A model generated the notes under the pieces. That model worked only from the letters and a program-made list of their open reading frames with translations. It had not been told where the DNA came from and did not search any database. Below, in pieces: positions 21,746 through 27,494 of a DNA stretch of 27,494 nt. Positions within the stretch are counted from its first letter, which is position 1. The number at the start of each line of letters is the position of its first letter. The stretch is taken from positions 1 through 27,494 of the forward strand of contig JANQDY010000019.1 in the NCBI GenBank assembly GCA_028278625.1. Direction: 5' to 3'. The stretch comes from Thermodesulfobacteriota bacterium. Lineage in GTDB: Bacteria > Desulfobacterota > DSM-4660 > Desulfatiglandales > Desulfatiglandaceae. The position numbers and the translations under genes were made by a program.

Positions 21746-23296
21746 ATGAGCACGCAAAAAGGCCCTTATGTTATTGGCATTGACGGCGGCACTGAATCCA
21801 TTCGCGTCGGCCTCTTTGATCTAGAGGGACGTCTTTTGATGAGTAAAAGCAGCGCCTATGAGACGTTTCATCCCCATTCCGGATGGGCTGAACAGGACCC
21901 GGAAGCATGGTGGAACTCACTGAAGGACGCCATGGCCGATCTTTTGGCAAGCAGCCAGGCGGACCCTGGGGAAATCAAAGGGATCTGTGCGGATACCACC
22001 TGCTGTACGGTGCTGTTTTTGGATGAGAACATGATGCCCCTTCGAAAGGCACTTCTGTGGATGGATGTACGTGCGGCCGAAGAGGCCCGGTTTATCGCGG
22101 AAACCGGACACGAGGCTCTCAAATACAATGGCTATGGAAATGTATCCGCTGAGTGGATGCCCTGCAAGGCCCTTTGGATCAAACGAAACGAGCCGCACAT
22201 CTATGAGAAAGCCGCCACCGCATGTGAGTATCAGGATTTCCTGAACTACCGCCTCACCGGCGAAAGGACCGCCAGCATCAATAATGCCTCGGTCCGATGG
22301 TACTATGATGATGAAAAAGGCGGTTTTCCCGAAGATTTCTATGAGACCATAGGGCTGGGAGACCTGATTCGGAAATTTCCCAATAACGTTCTGGACATGG
22401 ATCGCCCGGTGGGGAAGCTCACCCGCTCGGCCGCTTCGGAGCTGGGCTTGAAAGAAGGGACCATTGTTGCGGAAGGCGGCGCTGACGCTTTTGTGGGAAT
22501 GGTGGGACTCAATGTCATTGCGCCCGGCCGGCTGGCCTTTATTACCGGCTCATCCCACCTCCATCTGGGCATGTCGCCCAAGGCCTTTCATAAAAAAGGG
22601 ATCTTCGGCACCTACCCCAACAGTGTGATCCGGGGCCAGTATACCGTGGAAGGGGGCCAGATTTCCACCGGGTCCATTTTAAAATGGTTCGGAACCCATT
22701 TCCTGGGCGTTCAGGCCATGGAAGCCGGAAAACTGGACAAGAAACTTTATGAAATGATGGATGAAAGGGCCCAGCAAATTCCTCCAGGATCTGAAGGTCT
22801 GATTGTTCTGGATTCTTTTCAGGGAAACCGTACGCCACTGGTGGATCCCAGATTGAGGGGCGCCATCTGGGGCTTGAGCCTGCGCCACAGGCCGGAGCAC
22901 GTGTTTCGGGCCATTCTGGAAGGGATTGCTTACGGAACGGATTTCATCTTCCAAAGGTTCCGCGAAGCCGGTTACGAAACCAAAGAGATCTACGCCTGCG
23001 GCGGCCCCACCCGCAGCCGGCTCTGGATGCAGATTCATGCGGATGTCAGCAACATTCCCATCAATATCCCCAAGGTGCAGGATGCGCCGCTTTTGGGATC
23101 CGCCATTCTCGCGGCGGTGGCATCCGGCCTCTTCCCCACGGTGCAGGAGGCGGCCCGGAACATGGTCCATATATCCAGCCGCGTTGAACCTGATCCGTCA
23201 AATCATGAAGCCTATCAGTTTTTCGTGAATCAATATATCAGGACCTACGAGCAACTCGCCCCGCTGATGCATGAAACCACCGATTTTATTGCCTGA
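21746..23296 (+). CDS. FGGY-family carbohydrate kinase (ribulokinase/xylulokinase-like), copy 1
   Basis: A 516-residue cytoplasmic sugar kinase that uses ATP to phosphorylate a ketose or polyol. The ATPase phosphate motif is GIDGGTESIRVG (11-22), the catalytic base is D247 in EGGADAFVG, and the second FGGY-type motif contains ACGGPTRSRLWMQI. The DTTCCTV stretch (83-89) and LWMDVRA are typical of the ribulokinase-like subgroup rather than glycerol kinase. The start is the second of two overlapping ATGs: the first (21741) reads ATG TCA TGA and stops at once, and AGGAG lies before both. The kinase follows the flavoprotein and precedes an alpha/beta hydrolase. Its sugar substrate cannot be assigned from sequence. 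Confidence 0.9.
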   Translation: MSTQKGPYVIGIDGGTESIRVGLFDLEGRLLMSKSSAYETFHPHSGWAEQDPEAWWNSLKDAMADLLASSQADPGEIKGICADTTCCTVLFLDENMMPLRKALLWMDVRAAEEARFIAETGHEALKYNGYGNVSAEWMPCKALWIKRNEPHIYEKAATACEYQDFLNYRLTGERTASINNASVRWYYDDEKGGFPEDFYETIGLGDLIRKFPNNVLDMDRPVGKLTRSAASELGLKEGTIVAEGGADAFVGMVGLNVIAPGRLAFITGSSHLHLGMSPKAFHKKGIFGTYPNSVIRGQYTVEGGQISTGSILKWFGTHFLGVQAMEAGKLDKKLYEMMDERAQQIPPGSEGLIVLDSFQGNRTPLVDPRLRGAIWGLSLRHRPEHVFRAILEGIAYGTDFIFQRFREAGYETKEIYACGGPTRSRLWMQIHADVSNIPINIPKVQDAPLLGSAILAAVASGLFPTVQEAARNMVHISSRVEPDPSNHEAYQFFVNQYIRTYEQLAPLMHETTDFIA

Positions 23297-23341
23297 ATCG
23301 TATTTCCCAAATAGACTGCTAAAAAAGGAGGTCCCTGAATC

Positions 23342-24154
23342 ATGCCCCACATCACCACCAACGACGGTGTAAACATCTATTACGAAGAAAAAGGGAGCGG
23401 AAACCCATTGGTGCTCATCCACGGCTGGTCGTGCAGCGGCCGTTTTTTTACGAAAAATGTGGAAGCACTGGCAAAATCCTGCCGCGTCATAAACATGGAT
23501 TTGCGGGGTCACGGAAAGTCCGACAAACCCACATGGGGGTACCGCATCTCCCGAATGGCAAAGGATGTAAAGGATCTGTTGGAAGCCTTGAAGCTTAAAG
23601 ACGTAACACTGCTGGGCTGGTCCATGGGCGGCTCGGTGATCTGGAGCTATCTGGATCTCTTCGGCAACGAACATCTGGCCAAAATCGTCATTGTCGACCA
23701 GTCGCCCCGGCAGTATGTCAATGCCGAATGGGCCTGGGGCGGCGGGTGTATCGACGCCGAAGCCCTGGCTGTTCTGACCACTCGGCTTGAATACGATGTC
23801 AAAAGCGTCTCTTCAGGGGTCGCGGGGGGATGTTTGACCAAGGAGCCCACTCCGGAAGAAGAGGCCTTCTTCGTGGGCGAAATGATGCAGTGCCCCGGCT
23901 GGATCCAGGGGGCCATCATGGCCGATCACACCCATCTTGACTGGCGTGACCTGCTCCCCGAAATCAACCTTCCAACGCTCGTTTTGGTTGCCAGGAAGGG
24001 CAAGATATTCCCCTGGGAGGGGTGCGCTTTCGTGGGTGAAAAGATCCCCGGCGCCAGGACCGTCTTTTTTGAAGAGGGCGGGCACATGTTGTTTTACGAA
24101 GAGCCTGAAAAATTCAACCGGGTGGTGGCGGATTTTGTTTTAGGTGCCGCCTGA
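23342..24154 (+). CDS. Alpha/beta hydrolase
   Basis: A 270-residue cytoplasmic alpha/beta-hydrolase. The oxyanion region is HGWSCSG (27-33), the nucleophile elbow GWSMGG carries Ser94, and the catalytic His is H248 in EGGHML. The usual acid position after strand 7 reads ARKGKIFP, so Asp is replaced by Gly220. D119 in VIVDQSPR, after strand 6, is a plausible substitute seen in some members. The family covers esterases, lactonases and haloperoxidase-like enzymes; a sugar lactone or ester is a reasonable but untested substrate here. AAGGAGGT eight bases before ATG is a near-perfect ribosome-binding site. It is the last gene of the plus-strand series before the REP/RAYT region. Confidence 0.88.
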   Translation: MPHITTNDGVNIYYEEKGSGNPLVLIHGWSCSGRFFTKNVEALAKSCRVINMDLRGHGKSDKPTWGYRISRMAKDVKDLLEALKLKDVTLLGWSMGGSVIWSYLDLFGNEHLAKIVIVDQSPRQYVNAEWAWGGGCIDAEALAVLTTRLEYDVKSVSSGVAGGCLTKEPTPEEEAFFVGEMMQCPGWIQGAIMADHTHLDWRDLLPEINLPTLVLVARKGKIFPWEGCAFVGEKIPGARTVFFEEGGHMLFYEEPEKFNRVVADFVLGAA

Positions 24155-24211
24155 GGACTCCTGGTTGATAATGTGCCCCTTTGCGGGTTTGACACACGAT
24201 TCCGCCACAAC

Positions 24212-24236
24212 GTAGGGGCGAATCTTGTATTCGCCC
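24212..24236 (+). repeat. REP element 1 (GTAG-headed palindrome)
   Basis: The GTAG head at 24212-24215 is followed by stem GGGCGAAT, loop CTTGT and stem ATTCGCCC (24216-24236), a perfect eight-base-pair hairpin. GTAG heads next to a palindrome are the hallmark of REP sequences recognised by RAYT transposases. Confidence 0.85.
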
Positions 24237-24268
24237 GATTAGGGCAGACCCGGTTTGTAAGCGTGGAC

Positions 24269-24292
24269 GATATCAGGGCGAACAAAACGTTC
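24269..24292. repeat. Degenerate partial REP copy
   Basis: ATATCAGGGCGAACA-type sequence here is a direct repeat of the sequence starting at 24294 that leads into REP 2, but its second arm has decayed to ACGTTC. It is a truncated or eroded extra unit in the cluster. Confidence 0.55.
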
Positions 24293-24299
24293 AATATCA

Positions 24300-24325
24300 G
24301 GGCGAACACAAGGTTCGCCCCTACG
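24300..24325 (-). repeat. REP element 2, inverted relative to element 1
   Basis: Stem GGGCGAAC, loop ACAAG and stem GTTCGCCC (24300-24320) are followed by CCTACG, the complement of the GTAG head. It faces REP 1, giving a REPIN-type inverted pair (24212-24325). It ends five bases from the stop codon of the RAYT gene. Confidence 0.85.
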
Positions 24326-24329
24326 CGGT

Positions 24330-24887
24330 TTACCTTGCCCCAATGATTGGGTTTTCCCGGTCCAATTCCCATCTTGCCGGGTTGTTCACGATATATTCAC
24401 GTATGCGTTTCAATTCACCTTCATTGCGGATGATACGTTCGTAATAATTGCGTTGCCATAATTTACCCGGAAAAGGCGGCCAGCCATTTTGTTTAACGCC
24501 GGTGATATATTTGTGCGTGGTTATTGATTTGAATGCCTGGACAATGCGCCCCACCGTATCCGGCAACGTCCCGTTGGGGCGAACCCTGTGTTCGCCCTTT
24601 GTTTTTTCATCCGCCGATTCAAGGCCAACGTGGGGGTGTAACACCAAAATGCCGTGAAAATGATTCGGCATCACAACAAATCCATCCAGGTCCATATGAT
24701 GGAAACGAACCGGCAATTCACCCCATGCCCGTTCCAACATTCGTCCGCCATCATTCAGGCGCATTTCCCCATCGGCGATTTCACCGAACAGGCAATCCCG
24801 GTTGTGCGTGCAGATGGTCACGGCATATGCCCCGGCCTGGGTATAATCATATCCCTTCAAGCGTATGGATCGGCGGTGATGATTCAT
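24330..24887 (-). CDS. REP-associated tyrosine transposase (RAYT, IS200/Y1-like)
   Basis: A 185-residue single-strand DNA transposase-like protein that mobilises or processes REP sequences. The HuH metal site is PNHFHG (H76, H78), and the catalytic tyrosine lies in WQRNYYERIIR (Y148 or Y149). The start MNHHRRSIRLKGYDYTQAGAYAVT-type region and the ending EYIVNNPARW are typical of RAYTs. I prefer ATG 24887, with AGAAGG seven bases upstream; an ATG at 24908 would add seven residues. A perfect REP hairpin lies inside the reading frame and encodes residues 97-104. Inverted REPs flank its 3' end. It is likely vertically inherited with its REPs and not part of the sugar pathway. Confidence 0.92.
   Translation of the reverse strand: MNHHRRSIRLKGYDYTQAGAYAVTICTHNRDCLFGEIADGEMRLNDGGRMLERAWGELPVRFHHMDLDGFVVMPNHFHGILVLHPHVGLESADEKTKGEHRVRPNGTLPDTVGRIVQAFKSITTHKYITGVKQNGWPPFPGKLWQRNYYERIIRNEGELKRIREYIVNNPARWELDRENPIIGAR
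24576..24597 (+). repeat. REP palindrome inside the RAYT coding sequence
   Basis: Stem GGGCGAAC, loop CCTGT and stem GTTCGCCC (24577-24597) match the REP elements at 24212 and 24300 in stem sequence and five-base loop. The head is GTTG instead of GTAG. It falls in the variable linker between the HuH region and the TVGRIVQAFKS motif and keeps the frame open. Confidence 0.8.
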
Positions 24888-24998
24888 ACCTGCGCCTTCT
24901 GGCGACATCCGTCTGACCGGTTATGGCCGTGGCGATGAGGGTGGCGCGGCCGTTCTCCCATCGGCTCGGTGTTTTCACGGGAGATGCGGACGAAACGT

Positions 24999-25742
24999 CT
25001 ACCAGCCCCAGTCTTTCAGATCTGTTTCGTCGATATCGAAGGTGAGGAGCTGTTCTTCGGTTTCTCCCGCTTCCGCGATGACCACGCCGTTGGGTCCCAC
25101 AATCATGCTGTGGCCCAAATTGATCTCGCCCCGGTAGGAGCCCACCGCGTTGGCCTTGCACACAAAAAACTTGTTCTCACAGGCCCGCGCGATGGGAAGC
25201 GCCCGGTTCTTGTCGATTTTTAGCCGTGCCGTATTGACGGCATAGTAGTGGGCGCAGGAAATGAGAAGCACCTGTACACCCGCTTCTTTGAGGTTTCTTG
25301 AAAGCATGGGGAAACTCTGATCACGGCAGACGATGGTGCCGATGGTCAGGTCTCCGCAGGTAAAGGTGACCGGATCGGAACCCCCTGTGAAGTATTCCTC
25401 TTCAAAGGAAACAAGATGTATCTTGTGGTATAAAAGCCTTTTGCCATCCGCCAGTAAAACAGCCACGCTGTTATACAACCGGTCTTCCACCGGATAAGGG
25501 GTTCCCACCACCAGGTTGATGTTCAGTTTTTGTGCCAGATCCCCGAGCACGCTGATAGCGCCGTTGATGCTTTCGGGCGTCACCTGCCGGAATCCCTCAA
25601 AAACATAGCCGGTCACGCTGGTTTCCGGGAAATTCACCAGATCCACACCCCGGGCGTGAGCCTTTTGGGCCCATGCCTTGATGTTCTCCACATTCCTTTC
25701 CACTTCCGGGTAAAGGTGGATCTGGGCGGCGGCGATTTTCAT
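24999..25742 (-). CDS. Carbon-nitrogen hydrolase (nitrilase superfamily)
   Basis: A 247-residue cytoplasmic amidase-fold enzyme that hydrolyses amide or nitrile C-N bonds. The catalytic triad is complete: E40 in NFPETSVTGY, K107 in YHKIHL and C139 in TIVCRDQSFP. An additional conserved Glu is near 115 (FEEEYF). The length is near the lower end of the 250-280 usual for omega-amidase/carbamoyl-putrescine-type branches. It starts 12 bases after the stop of the second FGGY kinase gene, so the two form a minus-strand operon. An AGGGGAAAGGG-like ribosome-binding site is at the start. The substrate is unknown. Confidence 0.92.
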   Translation of the reverse strand: MKIAAAQIHLYPEVERNVENIKAWAQKAHARGVDLVNFPETSVTGYVFEGFRQVTPESINGAISVLGDLAQKLNINLVVGTPYPVEDRLYNSVAVLLADGKRLLYHKIHLVSFEEEYFTGGSDPVTFTCGDLTIGTIVCRDQSFPMLSRNLKEAGVQVLLISCAHYYAVNTARLKIDKNRALPIARACENKFFVCKANAVGSYRGEINLGHSMIVGPNGVVIAEAGETEEQLLTFDIDETDLKDWGW

Positions 25743-25754
25743 GGGCCCTTTCCC

Positions 25755-27314
25755 CTACCCCCAATGTTTGCTCTGAACAGCGGCGATCTTGTCGTAAATC
25801 CCCGCATCCCGAAGCGCCAAAAAGGTGTCCTTGAAAAGACCGAAAACATCCTCATAGATGGAATGATTAGTCAAGTTGGGCTCTATGGAGTCAAAGGGAT
25901 GGACCATGTTTAGCACCGCTTCTTCCACGGAGCCAAAAATCCCGGCGCCGGCGGCACCCAGAATGGTTGCCCCCAGGGTGGTACATTCGGAGACCTTTAA
26001 CCGCTCCACCGGCCTGCCGTAGACATCCGCCTGAATCTGGTTCCAGAGCGGCGATTTGGCACCGCCGCCGGATAAGCGAATACTGTCAAAAGGCTTCCCC
26101 AGCACCGCTTCCATTGCGTCCACGATCATGCGAAGTTCGTATGCGCCCCCTTCCATAATGGAACGGGCCATCATGGCCCGGTCATGGATCAGGGAAAGAC
26201 CAATGGCACCCCCCCTGGCATTGTCCACATAGTGGGGGGTCACTTGGCCGGTAAAGAAGGGGAAAAAGATGTACCCCTTGCACCCCACCGGCGCGGAAGC
26301 GGCCTGGGCACCGATGATGTCATAAACGTCCATGTCCAGTTGATCCGCCGTTGACATTTCCACCTGCCCATAGGTGTCTCTCCACCATCTGAGACAGACG
26401 CCTGTGGCAAAGGCGAGGCCCTCCATATCCCATTTATTGGGGATCCCCGATCCACCCATGAGCACAAGATGGTCCGGATCCGGTTTTCTCGAATCTATGT
26501 GGGCCACCATCACCGACGCGGTACCGATGGTGATCTCCGCCAGCCCTTCGCGAATGACCCCGGCACCGATGGCCGCACACTGCTGATCGCCTGCGCCAAA
26601 ACAGATGGGCATCCCCTGGGCAAACCCTGAAAGCTCGGATGCCTCCTTTGAAACAACACCCACCTGACGAGCCGGCGTTTTCATGGGGGGCAGTTTTTCC
26701 ATGGGGAGGTTGATAAGGTCGCAGAGTTCCTTGGACCAGTCCAACTCGGCAATATCCATCATGCCGTTTAGGGTAATGGAGGCCGGGTCCGAGGAGATAT
26801 CCTCAGAGCCGAATTTGTGCAGGAAAAACTCCTGGCCGTTTAAGATGAGATGTGTTTTGTCCAATAACCGGGGACGGTTTTCCACGACCCATTTCATTTT
26901 GGCATAGGACCAGAGCCCCGAAAGGGTCACCCCTGAAATGTCGTGGTAACGGTCATCCCCCAAATTCTCCCGAATCCAGTTAAGCTCTTCCCCGGCCCTG
27001 CCGCAGGACCACACGATGGAATCCGCCAGGGGTTTTAAGTCCTTGTCCACGCAGACAAACGTCCCCCGCTGGCTGGAAAAGCCCAACGAAGCGATTTCCC
27101 TGGGGTCGACGCCCGTTTTTTGGATCACCTCCCGGCTCGCCTCGCACATTCGGGTCCACATCAGCTCCATGTCCTGCTCCACCCATCCGGGATGGGGAAA
27201 TGAACAGGGGTATTCACGGTAGGCCGTACCTTTGATATTACCGTCCGTATCCGCGATCATAACCGTGACGCCGGTGGTTCCGGCGTCAATGCCCGCCAAC
27301 AGCTTTTTGCTCAT
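25755..27314 (-). CDS. FGGY-family carbohydrate kinase (xylulokinase-like), copy 2
   Basis: A 519-residue cytoplasmic sugar kinase. The phosphate-binding motif is GIDAGTTGVTVMI (8-20), the catalytic base is D243 in GAGDQQCAAIG, and the C-terminal ATP-site motif begins SGGGAKSPLWNQIQADVYG. The pattern (HPGWVEQD near 41-48, GFSSQRGTFV at 78-87) is closest to xylulokinase/LsrK-like branches. Its sequence clearly differs from the other FGGY kinase in this window, so the two probably act on different substrates rather than being recent duplicates. AAGGGGGAT precedes the ATG. The nitrilase-family gene follows in the same transcript. An ABC importer and transketolase in the neighbourhood make a pentulose or polyol substrate plausible. 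Confidence 0.92.
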   Translation of the reverse strand: MSKKLLAGIDAGTTGVTVMIADTDGNIKGTAYREYPCSFPHPGWVEQDMELMWTRMCEASREVIQKTGVDPREIASLGFSSQRGTFVCVDKDLKPLADSIVWSCGRAGEELNWIRENLGDDRYHDISGVTLSGLWSYAKMKWVVENRPRLLDKTHLILNGQEFFLHKFGSEDISSDPASITLNGMMDIAELDWSKELCDLINLPMEKLPPMKTPARQVGVVSKEASELSGFAQGMPICFGAGDQQCAAIGAGVIREGLAEITIGTASVMVAHIDSRKPDPDHLVLMGGSGIPNKWDMEGLAFATGVCLRWWRDTYGQVEMSTADQLDMDVYDIIGAQAASAPVGCKGYIFFPFFTGQVTPHYVDNARGGAIGLSLIHDRAMMARSIMEGGAYELRMIVDAMEAVLGKPFDSIRLSGGGAKSPLWNQIQADVYGRPVERLKVSECTTLGATILGAAGAGIFGSVEEAVLNMVHPFDSIEPNLTNHSIYEDVFGLFKDTFLALRDAGIYDKIAAVQSKHWG

Positions 27315-27384
27315 ATGCCGATCCCCCTTTCATTCCAATTGATCCTTTGGCCACCTATCACTTTGGTCGTACCCAAAAATTCTC

Positions 27385-27410
27385 ACGGGACCATTATTTG
27401 ATGGTCTCGT
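27385..27410. repeat. Intergenic hairpin (10-bp stem) upstream of the second kinase
   Basis: ACGGGACCAT and ATGGTCTCGT pair (one G-T) around a six-base loop, followed by TAAAAAGTC-type sequence read on the plus strand. No T tract adjoins either side, so it is probably an intergenic repeat element rather than a terminator. Confidence 0.45.
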
Positions 27411-27427
27411 AAAAAGTCAGAACGCGG

Positions 27428-27481
27428 TCAAGCCGATATTATGAGCATTTGCTCAAAACGGGTGCGGTACAGGGCGGCCAT
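27428..27481 (-). CDS. Possible 17-residue peptide or gene-start remnant
   Basis: The minus strand reads GAGGTG, six A, then ATG and 16 more codons (MAALYRTRFEQMLIISA) before TGA. The ribosome-binding site is good, but the peptide is too short to classify. It contains the palindrome TGAGCAAATGCTCA (27442-27455), which may instead be an operator. It could be a leader peptide, a truncated gene or chance. Confidence 0.2.
   Translation of the reverse strand: MAALYRTRFEQMLIISA
27442..27455. promoter_or_regulatory. Perfect palindrome TGAGCATTTGCTCA, possible operator
   Basis: Six-base arms with a TT centre, a style used by TetR-family repressors. It lies about 130 bases upstream of the second kinase start. 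No regulator gene is next to it within the window. Confidence 0.3.
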
Positions 27482-27494
27482 TTTTTTCACCTCA

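Noticed and set aside
21746..27314. The two FGGY kinases as a recent duplication
   Set aside because: Their motifs and flanking sequences differ clearly (DTTCCTV versus FSSQRGT regions), so they belong to different branches of the family.
1..27494. CRISPR array, prophage, toxin-antitoxin or defence island
   Set aside because: No regularly spaced repeats, phage genes, integrase, toxin-antitoxin pairs or nuclease/helicase sets were seen; the only mobile-type element is the RAYT/REP group.

Overview
The window (about 50% GC by eye) reads as a bacterial carbohydrate/polyol catabolism locus. An anaerobic Desulfobacterota-type genome is the best guess. This rests on the gene style: a compact-cysteine Fe-S flavoprotein, an iron-dependent alcohol dehydrogenase, a receiver-PAS-kinase protein and RAYT/REP elements. 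No rRNA or other phylogenetic marker is present, so the assignment is only an inference. No tRNA, rRNA, CRISPR array or prophage was seen.

Layout. (1) 3-926: the 3' part of an iron-dependent alcohol dehydrogenase (+), convergent with a receiver-PAS-histidine-kinase-like protein (943-2358, -) whose ATPase domain has lost its glycine boxes. (2) 2359-2818: a gene-free stretch ending in a near-consensus sigma70 promoter. It drives a three-gene + operon (2819-7487) of a lipoamide-dehydrogenase-like flavoprotein with a degenerate NAD motif, a transaldolase-family protein and transketolase. (3) 7523-9382 (-): a secreted, cysteine-rich parallel beta-helix protein. (4) 9484-19228 (-): a long unidirectional gene string. 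In transcription order it holds two permeases, a DUF2160 small membrane protein, a solute-binding protein, two medium-chain dehydrogenases, two ABC ATPases and a glycerol-1-phosphate-dehydrogenase-like protein. The transporter genes match the GlpSTPQV glycerol/polyol importer type known from rhizobia. (5) 19229-19731: a divergent control region with inverted repeats over both predicted promoters. (6) 19732-24154 (+): an RpiR-family regulator, a universal stress protein, an Fe-S flavoprotein, an FGGY kinase and an alpha/beta hydrolase. (7) 24155-24908: a REP/REPIN cluster and its RAYT transposase (-). (8) 24999-27314 (-): a nitrilase-superfamily hydrolase and a second FGGY kinase. The tail 27315-27494 has palindromes and a tiny ORF but no normal gene.

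Working model (inference). The ABC importer brings in glycerol or a related polyol. Dehydrogenases oxidise it to a ketose, FGGY kinases phosphorylate it, and transketolase/transaldolase feed it into the pentose-phosphate/glycolytic pool. RpiR senses a sugar phosphate and controls the divergent promoters. The points most worth a second look are: the two ABC ATPases, which have complementary defects (one canonical and one degenerate composite ATP site); the two enzymes with lost nucleotide-binding motifs; the G1PDH-like gene in a catabolic transporter operon; and a RAYT gene that carries a copy of its own REP palindrome inside its reading frame.
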